Shown here: piece by piece, positions 27,952 to 38,644 of the stretch | How the letters are laid out: each line of letters starts with the position of its first letter | Position numbering within the stretch: the first letter of the stretch is position 1 | NCBI GenBank assembly: GCA_946478975.1 | Contig: CAMLEO010000001.1 | Span: forward strand, 22,999-86,998 | Source: an uncultured Steroidobacter sp. | Lineage (GTDB): Bacteria > Pseudomonadota > Gammaproteobacteria > Steroidobacterales > Steroidobacteraceae | Length of the DNA stretch: 64,000 nucleotides | Reading direction: 5' to 3' | The notes under the pieces: model-generated | Database searches by the model: none | Seen by the model: the letters and a program-made list of their open reading frames with translations, nothing else | Told to the model about the DNA's origin: nothing | Made by a program: the position numbers and the translations under genes

Positions 27952-29179
27952 AAAGAATGACCGCAACCTGATCGTCGGTCTCGACATCGGCACCTCGAAG
28001 GTGGTGGCGATCGTCGGCGAGATCACGCATGAAGGTCGCATCGAAGTCGTGGGCCTGGGTTCGCATCCGTCGCGAGGACTGAAGCGCGGCGTGGTCGTGA
28101 ACATCGAATCGACGGTGCAGTCGATCCAGCGCGCCATCGAAGAGGCGGAGCTGATGGCTGGATGTGAGATTCACTCGGTGTATGCGGGCATCGCAGGCAG
28201 CCACGTGCGCAGCCTGAACTCGCACGGCATCGTCGCGATTCGCAATAAAGAAGTGACGTCCGAAGACGTGGATCGGGTGATCGACGCTGCGCGCGCGGTG
28301 GCGATTCCGGCGGATCAAAAGATCCTGCACATCCTGCCGCAGGAGTTTTTGATCGACAGCCAGGAGGGCATTCGCGAGCCCATCGGCATGTCGGGGGTGC
28401 GACTGGAAGCGAAAGTTCACATCGTCACGGGCGCGGAGAGCGCGGCACAGAACATTGTGAAGTGCGTGCAGCGTTGTGGGCTCGCGGTCGAGGACATCGT
28501 GCTCGAGCAACTGGCGTCGAGCTACTCGGTGCTGGCCGACGATGAAAAGGAGTTGGGCGTGTGTTTGGTGGACATCGGCGGCGGTACGACCGATCTCGCC
28601 GTGTTCTCGGGCGGCGCGATTCGTCACACCGCAGTCATTCCGATCGCCGGCGATCAAGTGACCAACGACATCGCGGTGAGCCTGCGCACGCCGACGCATC
28701 ATGCCGAGGAGATCAAGATGAAGTTCGCCTGCGCGTTGTCGCAGCTCGCGAACTCGGATGAAACGATCGAGGTGCCGAGCGTGGGCGATCGTCCGCCGCG
28801 CCGGCTGGCGCGCCAGACGCTCGCTGAAGTGGTCGAGCCGCGCTACGAGGAATTGTTTGCTCTGGTGCGCGAAGAGCTGCGCCGTTCGGGCTTCGAGGAA
28901 GTCATCGCCGCCGGCGTCGTGCTCACGGGCGGCAGCGCGAAGATGGAAGGCGCGGTCGAGCTGGCCGAGGAAGTGTTTCATATGCCGGTGCGTTTAGGCA
29001 TTCCGCAACACATCACCGGACTGGTCGACGTGGTGAGCAATCCGATTCATTCGACGGGCGTCGGCCTGCTGCTGTACGGCCGTGAGAATTATCTGCGTGG
29101 ACGCCGTGAAATGCCGTTGACGGGCAACGTGCGTGGCGTGTGGGAGCGTATGAAAGCTTGGTTTCAAGGAAATTTTTAA
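27944..29179 (+). CDS. ftsA: Cell division protein FtsA
   Basis: About 411 residues. The actin-like protein tethers FtsZ to the membrane. NLIVGLDIGTSKVVAIVGE near residue 7 is the phosphate-1 motif; CLVDIGGGTTDLAVF near 202 and VVLTGGSAKMEGA near 323 are the other ATP-site motifs; the C-terminus RMKAWFQGNF is the amphipathic membrane-targeting helix. An in-frame ATG also exists at 27932, but the 27944 start gives the usual MxxKxDRNLIVG N-terminus. It overlaps ftsQ slightly. Confidence 0.97.
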   Translation: MPRKNDRNLIVGLDIGTSKVVAIVGEITHEGRIEVVGLGSHPSRGLKRGVVVNIESTVQSIQRAIEEAELMAGCEIHSVYAGIAGSHVRSLNSHGIVAIRNKEVTSEDVDRVIDAARAVAIPADQKILHILPQEFLIDSQEGIREPIGMSGVRLEAKVHIVTGAESAAQNIVKCVQRCGLAVEDIVLEQLASSYSVLADDEKELGVCLVDIGGGTTDLAVFSGGAIRHTAVIPIAGDQVTNDIAVSLRTPTHHAEEIKMKFACALSQLANSDETIEVPSVGDRPPRRLARQTLAEVVEPRYEELFALVREELRRSGFEEVIAAGVVLTGGSAKMEGAVELAEEVFHMPVRLGIPQHITGLVDVVSNPIHSTGVGLLLYGRENYLRGRREMPLTGNVRGVWERMKAWFQGNF

Positions 29180-29304
29180 AACTTAAAGTGTCTGATGAGA
29201 AGAAGGGGACGACTGGGGAAAGGTGAGACGTGCGGCGGGCCTCTGAACCGGCCGCATGTCGGGTTGAAATTTGATTTGTCTCGCTGACATTGAGGGGACT
29301 AACG

Positions 29305-30489
29305 ATGTTTGTACTTGCTGATACAGAAAATCAGGGCGCCGTGATCAAGGTGATCGGCGTAGGCGGTGGCGGCGGCAACGCCGTCGCTCACATGATCCAG
29401 GCCGGAATCGAAGGCGTGGACTTCATTTGCATCAATACCGACGCGCAGGCGTTGAAACATTCCAAGGTGAAAGTCGGTCTGCAGATCGGCTGCAACATCA
29501 CCAAGGGCTTGGGCGCGGGCGCCGATCCAGAAGTGGGCCGCCAGGCCGCCATGGAAGACCGCGACCGCATCATTGAAATGATCGAAGGCTCGGACATGCT
29601 GTTCATCACCGCCGGCATGGGCGGTGGCACCGGCACGGGCGCGGCTCCGGTGGTCGCTCAAGTAGCGAAGGAGCTCGGCATCCTCACGGTCGCCGTGGTG
29701 ACCAAGCCGTTCGAGATGGAAGGCAGCAAACGTTCGGGCTCGGCTGAACGCGGCATCGCCGAGCTGAGCAAGCACGTCGATTCGCTGATCACCATCCCGA
29801 ATCAGAAACTGCTGACGGTGCTGGGCGGCGATGTCACATTGCTGGATGCGTTCAAGTCGGCGAACCAGGTGCTGCAAGGCGCGGTGCAGGGCATTGCTGA
29901 ACTGATCACGCGTCCCGGCATGATCAACGTCGACTTCGCCGACGTGCGCACCGTGATGGCCGAAACCGGCATGGCGATGATGGGCACTGGCGCCGCACGA
30001 GGTGAGAATCGCGCGCGTGAAGCGGCTGAAGCCGCTGTTTCCAGCCCGCTGCTGGAAGATGTGAATCTGCAAGGCGCTCATGGCCTGCTGATCAACGTCA
30101 CCGCGGGTATGGACCTGCGCACCAGCGAGTTCAGCATCGTCGGCGACACGGTGAAACAGTACGCGTCCGAAGATGCCAACGTGGTCGTGGGCTGCGTGAT
30201 CGATCCGGAAATGCGCGAAGAAATTCGCGTTACTGTGGTCGCAACCGGCATCGGCCGGCCGAGCGCGCATGTGCAACAGGCGCCGCAGGATTCGCGTCGC
30301 ATGACGGCGATCGCGGGCGGCCGGGGCGGCCGCGTGCCGACGCTGGACGATCTGCACGTGCCGACCTACATCCGCAACCAGCGCGATCCGCATGCTGCGT
30401 CTTCGCGCCGGGCAGTGGGCGATGGTCTGACCGCCGACGACACCTCGATGCTGGATATTCCGGCGTTTTTGCGTCGACAGGCGGATTGA
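29305..30489 (+). CDS. ftsZ: Cell division GTPase FtsZ
   Basis: 394 residues. The tubulin homologue that forms the Z-ring. The tubulin signature GGGTGTGAAPVVA is near residue 103, the N-terminal KVIGVGGGGGNAV near 14, and the conserved C-terminal peptide DIPAFLRRQAD, which binds FtsA and ZipA/ZapD, ends the protein. The ATG at 29305 follows GAGGGG with good spacing; a longer reading from 29290 would place that ribosome site inside the gene. A 125-base gap separates it from ftsA. ZapD, a crosslinker of FtsZ filaments, is encoded 14 kb downstream. Confidence 0.98.
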   Translation: MFVLADTENQGAVIKVIGVGGGGGNAVAHMIQAGIEGVDFICINTDAQALKHSKVKVGLQIGCNITKGLGAGADPEVGRQAAMEDRDRIIEMIEGSDMLFITAGMGGGTGTGAAPVVAQVAKELGILTVAVVTKPFEMEGSKRSGSAERGIAELSKHVDSLITIPNQKLLTVLGGDVTLLDAFKSANQVLQGAVQGIAELITRPGMINVDFADVRTVMAETGMAMMGTGAARGENRAREAAEAAVSSPLLEDVNLQGAHGLLINVTAGMDLRTSEFSIVGDTVKQYASEDANVVVGCVIDPEMREEIRVTVVATGIGRPSAHVQQAPQDSRRMTAIAGGRGGRVPTLDDLHVPTYIRNQRDPHAASSRRAVGDGLTADDTSMLDIPAFLRRQAD

Positions 30490-30503
30490 GGCGGAACTAA
30501 CCG

Positions 30504-30521
30504 ATGAAACGCGACTTGTGA
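30504..30521 (+). CDS. Possible five-codon leader ORF before lpxC
   Basis: ATG-AAA-CGC-GAC-TTG-TGA (MKRDL) starts 14 bases after the ftsZ stop, with GGCGGAA about eight bases upstream. It precedes two structured segments in the ftsZ-lpxC gap. An ORF this short may easily arise by chance; it is listed because its position fits a leader peptide. Confidence 0.2.
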   Translation: MKRDL

Positions 30522-30531
30522 GAAAGAGCGT

Positions 30532-30585
30532 TTCCAGGGCCGGATCTCTATGGAGCACATAGGGAACATGCATAGCGCCCCTGGA
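30532..30585 (+). promoter_or_regulatory. Nested hairpin in the ftsZ-lpxC gap
   Basis: TTCCAGGG (30532-30539) pairs with CCCTGGAA (30578-30585), and inside this CTATG (30548-30552) pairs with CATAG (30558-30562) around a five-base loop. It may be an RNA structure in the ftsZ-lpxC transcript. Pairing is seen by eye; no folding energy was computed. Confidence 0.45.
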
Positions 30586-30655
30586 ACTTCGCTGTAAGCT
30601 GACAAGTCGATTCATCGAGGCGCGCGAAAAGGCCCTCTGCAATGTAAGCAAAAGT

Positions 30656-30687
30656 AACGGCAAGTCAGAGGCTTGCCGTTGACTTGC
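30656..30687 (+). promoter_or_regulatory. Mutually exclusive hairpins in the lpxC leader
   Basis: Hairpin A: AACGGCAAG (30656-30664) with CTTGCCGTT (30672-30680), 9 bp, 7-base loop. Hairpin B: GCAAGTCA (30660-30667) with TGACTTGC (30680-30687), 8 bp, 12-base loop. They share bases 30660-30664 and 30680, so only one can form at a time. The element lies 38 bases before the lpxC ATG. No T-run follows, so a terminator is not obvious. Confidence 0.6.
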
Positions 30688-30724
30688 TGACAGTGTAGGG
30701 TCTGCGCCGCCTGGAACCCCTTTC

Positions 30725-31642
30725 ATGCTGCGACAACGTACTCTCAAGAACACCATCCGCGCGACCGGCATCGGTCTTCACTCCGGTAAGAAGGTGCTGA
30801 TGGTGCTGCGCCCGGCCCCGGTCGATACCGGCGTCGTGTTCCGTCGCACCGACCTCGATGAGCCGGTGGACGTGCGCGCGTATGCCGAAAATGTCGGCGA
30901 CACCATGCTCGGCACTTCGCTGTACAACGGCGACGTGCGCGTTTCGACGGTCGAGCATTTGTTGTCGGCGTTTGCAGGCCTGGGGCTCGATAACGCCTAT
31001 GTGGACCTGTCGGCCGAAGAAGTGCCGATCATGGACGGCAGCGCCGGGCCGTTCGTATTTCTATTGCAGTCCGCGGGCATCGAGGAACAACCGGCGCCGA
31101 AACGTTTCGTGCGGATTTTGCAGAGCCTGGAAGTGCGCGACGGCGACAAGTGGGCGCGCTTCGATCCCTACGACGGTTTCAAGATCAATTTCGAAATCGA
31201 ATTCAATCATCCGATTTTCAAGAAGCGCGCGCAGACCGCGACGATGGATTTTTCCACCACGTCGTACCTGAAGGAGATCAGCCGCGCGCGCACGTTCGGC
31301 TTCATGCGCGACCTGGAATACATGCGCTCGAAGAACCTGGCGCTCGGCGGCACCATGGAAAACGCCATCGTGCTCGATGACTACCGCGTGCTGAACGAAG
31401 ACGGGCTGCGTTACGAGGACGAGTTCGTCAAGCACAAGATCCTCGACGCCATCGGCGATCTGTACCTGCTCGGCAAGAGCCTGATCGGCGAGTTCAGCGG
31501 CCACAAATCCGGCCACGCGCTGAACAACCAGCTGTTGCGCAAATTGATTCAAACGCCGAATGCGTGGGAGCCGGTGACCTTCGACAACGTCAAGGACTCG
31601 CCGATCTCTTATGTACCCGCCGCGGCGATGGTCAGCGCTTAG
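30725..31642 (+). CDS. lpxC: UDP-3-O-acyl-N-acetylglucosamine deacetylase
   Basis: 305 residues. The zinc enzyme catalyses the committed step of lipid A synthesis. Zinc and catalytic residues are visible: [13 protein letters not shown] (His near residue 79), [14 protein letters not shown] (His and Asp near 238-242) and [12 protein letters not shown] (His near 265). [11 protein letters not shown] is the usual N-terminal motif. It closes the division cluster downstream of ftsZ. In E. coli LpxC level is set by FtsH proteolysis; here the leader in addition contains alternative hairpins. Confidence 0.97.
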   Translation: MLRQRTLKNTIRATGIGLHSGKKVLMVLRPAPVDTGVVFRRTDLDEPVDVRAYAENVGDTMLGTSLYNGDVRVSTVEHLLSAFAGLGLDNAYVDLSAEEVPIMDGSAGPFVFLLQSAGIEEQPAPKRFVRILQSLEVRDGDKWARFDPYDGFKINFEIEFNHPIFKKRAQTATMDFSTTSYLKEISRARTFGFMRDLEYMRSKNLALGGTMENAIVLDDYRVLNEDGLRYEDEFVKHKILDAIGDLYLLGKSLIGEFSGHKSGHALNNQLLRKLIQTPNAWEPVTFDNVKDSPISYVPAAAMVSA

Positions 31643-31795
31643 GTCACGCTTCGGCGGCATCGGCTTTCTCTCGGTGGAATGCGTCGGCTGTTTAATAACA
31701 GCGGCATCCGTGGCGCTGTTCAGCGTCAGTCTCGGGATAGCCGGCGCGGGCTCTGTTACCGCGCACGTTCAGCGCAAAATCGTCCAAAAACCCGT

Positions 31796-32107
31796 TCAGC
31801 CGGCCCGCCGCCCGACGCGAACTTTGACTTTTGTGACCCGCGTCTCACCTGGACCGGGCTCGTCACTTACTAACAATTCCAGTAACCGCGCCTGCGCATA
31901 GCGGATCTGGGGGCACCAGGCCGCCGAGTCGGCCAGTATCACCAGGGTGTCCCCACGGCAACTCGCTGACACTACATGATCTTTTTCGGGTCCGGAGAGC
32001 GCGGCACGGACCCGATCCGTGAGCTCGACGTGCTTCGCGAGCCGCTGTTCGAGCTGCGCGAACAGCGGCCCGATCGTTTCGCTCAGCGGTTTGAATCGTT
32101 CAGACAT
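31796..32107 (-). CDS. dciA: DciA family (DUF721) helicase-loader protein
   Basis: 103 residues. DciA is the ancestral bacterial loader of the replicative helicase DnaB, present where dnaC is absent. The protein has the short KH-like domain of the family: an N-terminal helical region, then DRVRAALSGPEKDHVVSASCRGDTLVILADSAAWCPQIRYAQARLLELL in pieces, with the W-Q-R-P/Y-region near residue 68. Identity also rests on its place between lpxC and secA, conserved in many Gammaproteobacteria. It is antisense to its neighbours and converges on lpxC; the 153 bases between hold no credible gene. Confidence 0.82.
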   Translation of the reverse strand: MSERFKPLSETIGPLFAQLEQRLAKHVELTDRVRAALSGPEKDHVVSASCRGDTLVILADSAAWCPQIRYAQARLLELLVSDEPGPGETRVTKVKVRVGRRAG

Positions 32108-32171
32108 AACCTGAATGGCAGATTGTGAGCTTCAGACGCTTGATCTTTGTACGATACGTTATGCATATTCC

Positions 32172-32290
32172 GGCCACTGTTTAAGGGCAAACCCGTCGAA
32201 AGGCGGGGACGCAAAGCCACCGGTCTACGGTTTGAGCGGCTCACCACACGAGTGGAGGGTACGCGGCCACGATAGCGGGGTTGCCAGGAT
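32172..32290 (+). promoter_or_regulatory. Cyclic-di-GMP-I (GEMM-I) riboswitch
   Basis: AGGGCAAACC (32184-32193), a hairpin with a GAAA tetraloop (CCGTC-GAAA-GGCGG), GGGACGCAAAGCC (about 32206-32218), CCGG-CTA, and a closing GATAGCGGGGTTGCC (32271-32285) match the GEMM-I consensus and the Vibrio Vc2 aptamer closely and in order. The P3 arm is longer than in Vc2 and contains an extra CCAC-ACGA-GTGG hairpin. It lies on the strand of the M23 peptidase and about 180 bases upstream of it; the area 32108-32472 has no credible protein gene. Confidence 0.88.
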
Positions 32291-32362
32291 GTACAACACG
32301 AACATTCGGTTGACGTCCATCGCAGTTCCGCTCGACGGGCACACTCGCCCGCTGCCGCGCAT

Positions 32363-32386
32363 CCTGGCTCGCAGAAGCTCGCCAGG
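32363..32386 (+). promoter_or_regulatory. Possible expression-platform hairpin of the c-di-GMP riboswitch
   Basis: CCTGGC (32363-32368) pairs with GCCAGG (32381-32386); a smaller CGGGC/GCCCG stem lies 30 bases upstream. A loose T-rich run (CTTTTATTT) follows about 15 bases later. Whether control is transcriptional or translational cannot be decided by reading. Confidence 0.3.
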
Positions 32387-32472
32387 TCGAGACTATGTGA
32401 ACTTTTATTTCGTCGAGTATCGCGTACCGGTTTCCGGGTCTTCGGGCGCGAAAGTGAGAAGGTAGTGTAGTA

Positions 32473-33393
32473 ATGAACGTCATCGTGTTCTCCAAGAGAT
32501 TCGGCAAGGCTCGGCAGTTCGAGCTCGGCCGTCCGATGGCGATAACGGTGACGATAGCTTCGATGATATTGGTGCTCGGCGGCGTGCTGTTCGCCGGCAT
32601 TCAGCTGGGCCGCAGCGGCCTGATCCTGAACCCGGCCGCGCAAGTCACGGAGTGGGGCACGAAGCTCGAACAGCAGCGCACCGAGATCGACACCGCCCGG
32701 CGCGATCTGCAGGAGCGCCTCGACGCTCTCACCAGCCGCATCGGCCAGATGAACGCCCACGTGATCCGCCTCGACGCGCTGGGCCGCCGGCTCACCCAGA
32801 TGGCGAATCTCGACAAGGGCGAATTCAATTTCGACAGCGAGCCGGCCGTCGGCGGTCCCGAAGGACTGGTGGAAGGCGCCACCGTCGCCGCCCCTGAGCT
32901 GACCGGCATGCTCGATGACCTCACCAACCAGATCCGCGATCGCGAACGTCAGCTGAGCGTGCTGGAGAGCATGATCTCCACGCGCAACCTGAGCCGCCAG
33001 GTGGTGCCGGACGGCCGCCCGGTGTTGCAGGGCTGGATTTCCTCGCACTTCGGCTATCGCGCCGATCCGTTCACTGGCCGCAACGCGTATCACGCCGGCA
33101 TCGACTTCGCGGGCCCGGCGGGCTCGCAGGTGGTCGCAGTCGCCTCGGGCGTGGTCACTTATTCCAACGATCGCTTCGGCTACGGCCGCACCGTCGAAAT
33201 CAATCATGGCAACGGTTACGTCACCCGCTACGGCCACAACCAGAAGGTGCTGGTGCAGGTCGGCGACACCGTGCAGAAAGGCCAGCCGATCGCGCTGATC
33301 GGCTCCACCGGCCGCTCCACCGGCCCGCACCTGCATTTCGAAGTGCTCAAGCAGGGCCGCGCCGTGGATCCGATGACCTTCGTCCAGCGCTGA
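32473..33393 (+). CDS. M23 family metallopeptidase (LytM/EnvC-like), membrane-anchored
   Basis: 306 residues. A cytoplasmic N-terminus, one membrane helix (about 24-45), a coiled-coil region (about 55-105 and 140-170), then an M23 domain from about residue 190. Zinc-site motifs are present: HAGIDFAGPAGSQVVAVASG near residue 213 (HxxxD) and GRSTGPHLHFEV near 280 (HxH). Active M23 enzymes cut peptidoglycan crossbridges; with all ligands present this one is probably active. It sits between the c-di-GMP riboswitch and secA, a place where other Gammaproteobacteria also have an M23 gene. Riboswitch control would link cell-wall cleavage to c-di-GMP. Confidence 0.9.
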   Translation: MNVIVFSKRFGKARQFELGRPMAITVTIASMILVLGGVLFAGIQLGRSGLILNPAAQVTEWGTKLEQQRTEIDTARRDLQERLDALTSRIGQMNAHVIRLDALGRRLTQMANLDKGEFNFDSEPAVGGPEGLVEGATVAAPELTGMLDDLTNQIRDRERQLSVLESMISTRNLSRQVVPDGRPVLQGWISSHFGYRADPFTGRNAYHAGIDFAGPAGSQVVAVASGVVTYSNDRFGYGRTVEINHGNGYVTRYGHNQKVLVQVGDTVQKGQPIALIGSTGRSTGPHLHFEVLKQGRAVDPMTFVQR

Positions 33394-33439
33394 TCTCCGC
33401 CTTGCTTTCCTGACAGCTGCCCCCAATCCGCGGGTGCTA

Positions 33440-33465
33440 GGGGCTATGCCCCGCGCGTGTACAAT
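33440..33465 (+). promoter_or_regulatory. secA leader: short hairpin and -10-like element
   Basis: GGGGC-TAT-GCCCC (33440-33452) forms a short hairpin and TACAAT (33460-33465) resembles a -10 box, about 60 bases before the secA start. No good -35 box is seen at 16-18 bases. I regard it as a weak candidate promoter for secA; the M23 transcript could also read through. Confidence 0.3.
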
Positions 33466-33524
33466 AACGGGCTTTTCCCAACTTGAGCGTGGGGCCCGAG
33501 CCCCCAACCCCCGGAGTTTCGGAC

Positions 33525-36256
<2,732 letters not shown>

Positions 36257-36257
<1 letters not shown>

Positions 36258-36655
36258 TGATCCACGTCATCGCAGGCGCCCTGTTCGACGAGCAGGGCCG
36301 CGTGCTGATCGCCCAGCGGCCGCCGGGCAAACACATGGCCGGCGGCTGGGAATTTCCCGGCGGCAAGCTGGAAGCCGACGAGCCGCCGTTCGTCGGTCTG
36401 CAACGTGAATTGCGTGAAGAGCTGGGCGTGGAAGTTCACCAAGCCCAGCCGCTGATTGCCTATGAGCACGCCTACGCCGACCGACGAGTGCTGCTCGATC
36501 TATGGATCGTTTCCCGATTCACCGGCACGCCGAAGTCGCTCGATAACCAGGCGTTGCAATGGGTGACGCTCGACAGGCTCGAAACCGTGGGTCTGCTCGA
36601 AGCCGATCGCCCGATGATTCCCGCACTTCGCTCCGCGCGCCTCGCGCCCCGCTAA
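36257..36655 (+). CDS. mutT: 8-oxo-dGTP diphosphatase MutT (NUDIX)
   Basis: 132 residues. MutT hydrolyses 8-oxo-dGTP and so prevents A:T to C:G mutations. The NUDIX box is complete: GGKLEADEPPFVGLQRELREELGV (given here in two parts, GGKLEADE and RELREELGV) near residues 37-60. The start ATG overlaps the secA stop, implying co-transcription; secA-mutT adjacency is common in Gammaproteobacteria. It converges with the HAF-repeat gene and the stop codons overlap. Confidence 0.92.
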
Positions 36656-37731
36656 TTGTTTGCTGGCGGTGCCGGGCAGGCCGTGGTGTCGCCCGCGAAT
36701 TTCGGAACCAATACATAAGAATGCCGATGCTCCGGCGGGGCGCTGCGAGCGTAACCCGATGCGGCGATCCAGCCGCGATCGTTCACCGCAATCGCTTCGA
36801 TCAATTCGTCGTTCTGATACGTCACCGGGCTGGTCGGATGAAACATCTGGTTCAGATCGCCGACGCCGGCGTGCTTTTGCCAGATGAGCGCCGTGACGTT
36901 GTCATACTGGTCGGGCCCGGAGCCCACGATGGTGCCCCAGCGATTGATGTCTGCCGCATTCGAGATCGGCACCTCGCCGATCACATCCAATAGCTGCATG
37001 CCCTTGCGCGGCGTCCAGCGAATGGCCCGTGCGCCTTGGTCGTCGATCGCACCGACGATCTCCAGCCGATTGTTGAGCGCGCTGGCGACGACCGTCGAGG
37101 CTTCGGGAAATCCGCCCAGCTGTCGCGAACCGTCGCGGGAACTCCACAAGAAGATTGTGGTGTGAAACGTTGTTTGCGACGGCACCTGGAAGCCGACGAC
37201 GCCACGGTCGGTCACACCGAAGGGAAAGCCGAAGCCCAGGTCCACGACATCGCCATTCAACTCGCGCACAAACACGTGTGGACCGTCGTCCGTGCCGGGC
37301 ACATAGGCGGTGCCGACGATCTGGCCCAGATTGTTGATGTGAGTCGCCTGGTTGTAGCTGCCGCCGAACGTGGGCACCGTTCGCATGCCTCGACGTCGAT
37401 CCCAGATAAACGGGTTGCCGCCGCTGACACCGACGACCTGGCTGCGGTCGTTGATGTCCGTCGCCAATGAATCGAGCGCGCCCGGCACTACACCCAGCAG
37501 CTGAATGCCTCCCGGCCAATCCCAGAGGAAGGCCTGGCTCACATCTCCCACCGCCGTGCCGCCGACGATCTGATTGCGGTTATTGATGGCCCGCAGGCCG
37601 AGACCGGCGCCAAGGTCGTAGCCGCAATAACTCACAGCTTCTCGATGGCGCCCCGGATCTGGCGGCGAATCCTGAGCCGCCGCGAGGCCGGTCAGACAGA
37701 GCAGTCCATAAAGCGCCGGCGAAACACGCAT
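36652..37731 (-). CDS. HAF-repeat secreted protein
   Basis: About 359 residues with a signal peptide (RVSPALYGLLCLTGLAAA). At least six tandem units follow the HAF pattern AINxxxQIVG...AFLWxxxxGxxxLG, for example LRAINNRNQIVGGTAVG, then ATDINDRSQVVGVSGG, ATHINNLGQIVGTAYV, ALNNRLEIVGAIDDQ and ADINRWGTIVGSG. Such repeats probably form a beta-propeller-like extracellular or periplasmic protein; activity is unknown. The ATG at 37731 is preceded by AAGGAG with ideal spacing; an earlier in-frame ATG at 37761 would lack this. The promoter must lie in 37732-37898, shared with the PadR regulator. Confidence 0.8.
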   Translation of the reverse strand: MRVSPALYGLLCLTGLAAAQDSPPDPGRHREAVSYCGYDLGAGLGLRAINNRNQIVGGTAVGDVSQAFLWDWPGGIQLLGVVPGALDSLATDINDRSQVVGVSGGNPFIWDRRRGMRTVPTFGGSYNQATHINNLGQIVGTAYVPGTDDGPHVFVRELNGDVVDLGFGFPFGVTDRGVVGFQVPSQTTFHTTIFLWSSRDGSRQLGGFPEASTVVASALNNRLEIVGAIDDQGARAIRWTPRKGMQLLDVIGEVPISNAADINRWGTIVGSGPDQYDNVTALIWQKHAGVGDLNQMFHPTSPVTYQNDELIEAIAVNDRGWIAASGYARSAPPEHRHSYVLVPKFAGDTTACPAPPANN

Positions 37732-37855
37732 GGGGAGTCTCCTTGGAATTAGGAAAGCCAAGAGGGAGTCGTACGCGCGGAGGGCGGTTCCTTACGTCAG
37801 TCGCTGTATTCGCGAATATGCTCCAGCAGCTGTCGACCTATTGAACGATAGGATC

Positions 37856-37871
37856 AAACGATATATCGTTT
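37856..37871. promoter_or_regulatory. 16-bp perfect palindrome, likely PadR operator
   Basis: AAACGATATATCGTTT reads the same on both strands and lies 27 bases before the PadR start codon. A related half, GAACGATAG, is 15 bases upstream. PadR-type repressors usually bind AT-rich palindromes at their own promoter, so autoregulation is likely. Confidence 0.65.
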
Positions 37872-37898
37872 ACCTCGCCAGGTAAGGAGGAGAAAGGT

Positions 37899-38624
37899 AT
37901 GTTTGGCGCAAGATGGTTTGGTCATCACCCGCATGGCGGGCACTTCGGCCACGGCCGGCACGGTCATCATGGTCATCATGGTCATCATGGTCACGGTCAT
38001 GACCACGAGGGCCACGGTTTCGATCATGGTCACGATCACGACTTCGATATGTGGGCCGGCCCGAGCCGGGGCGGCCGAGGCGGTGGCGGGGGCTGGTTCG
38101 AGCGCGCGGCCATGCGTGGCGGACCTTGGGGCGGCCGAGGAGGTCGCGGCGGTGGTGGTCGGGTCTTCGGCCCGGGCGATCTACGCCTGCTGCTGCTGGC
38201 GCTGATCGCCGAAAAGCCGAGCCACGGCTACGAGCTCATCAAGGCGATCGAAGAAAAATTCGGCGGCACCTACGCGCCGAGCCCCGGCTCGGTGTACCCG
38301 ACGCTGACGCTGCTGGAGGAACTCGGGCACATCCGCTCGCAGGCTTCCGAAGGCTCGAAGCGCTTGTATGAAATCACCGAGCAAGGCCGGGCGTTTCTGG
38401 CCGTGAACCAGGCCGCCGTCAACGGCATGGCCGCACGCATGGGCTTCGTCGCCCGCGCCATGCATCGTCATTCGTTCCCCGAATCGGTTCACGAAGCGAT
38501 GCATACATTACGCGCCGCGCTGATGTTTCATGGCGGCGAATGGACGGAAGAAGAGTCCAACCGCGTGCGGCAAATTCTCGAACACGCGGCGGAGTCGATC
38601 AGCAAACGTCCCGAATCGAAGTAA
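37899..38624 (+). CDS. PadR-family regulator with His-rich N-terminal extension
   Basis: 241 residues. The C-terminal half is a PadR winged-helix domain starting near residue 93 (LRLLLLALIAEKPSHGYELIKAIEE, then YAPSPGSVYPTLTLLEELGHI), followed by a helical dimerisation tail. The first 50 residues contain 19 histidines in GHHGHHGHH-type runs, then a glycine/arginine-rich linker (about 55-88). A His-rich tail suggests binding of Ni, Co, Cu or Zn, but tuning of a metal response is inference. A strong ribosome site (AAGGAGGAG) precedes the ATG. The neighbouring genes are not metal transporters, so the target is unknown apart from its own promoter. Confidence 0.88.
   Translation: MFGARWFGHHPHGGHFGHGRHGHHGHHGHHGHGHDHEGHGFDHGHDHDFDMWAGPSRGGRGGGGGWFERAAMRGGPWGGRGGRGGGGRVFGPGDLRLLLLALIAEKPSHGYELIKAIEEKFGGTYAPSPGSVYPTLTLLEELGHIRSQASEGSKRLYEITEQGRAFLAVNQAAVNGMAARMGFVARAMHRHSFPESVHEAMHTLRAALMFHGGEWTEEESNRVRQILEHAAESISKRPESK
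37962..37988 (+). repeat. Three tandem copies of a 9-bp coding repeat
   Basis: GGTCATCAT occurs three times in a row (37962, 37971, 37980), coding for Gly-His-His in the PadR gene, with degenerate copies on both sides. Slippage here would change the number of histidines without breaking the frame. Confidence 0.85.
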
Positions 38625-38644
38625 TAACTAACGAGAGGGCGCGC

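Noticed and set aside
31611..31901. Small plus-strand ORF with a hydrophobic segment after lpxC
   Set aside because: It starts inside lpxC and overlaps dciA on the other strand, has no good ribosome site and resembles no known protein.
32115..32465. 116-codon plus-strand ORF before the M23 gene
   Set aside because: It runs through the whole c-di-GMP riboswitch aptamer and its protein has no recognisable features; the RNA structure explains the sequence better.
37962..37988. Tandem 9-bp repeats as a possible CRISPR-like or regulatory array
   Set aside because: The units are in frame within the PadR gene, have no spacers and simply code for Gly-His-His.
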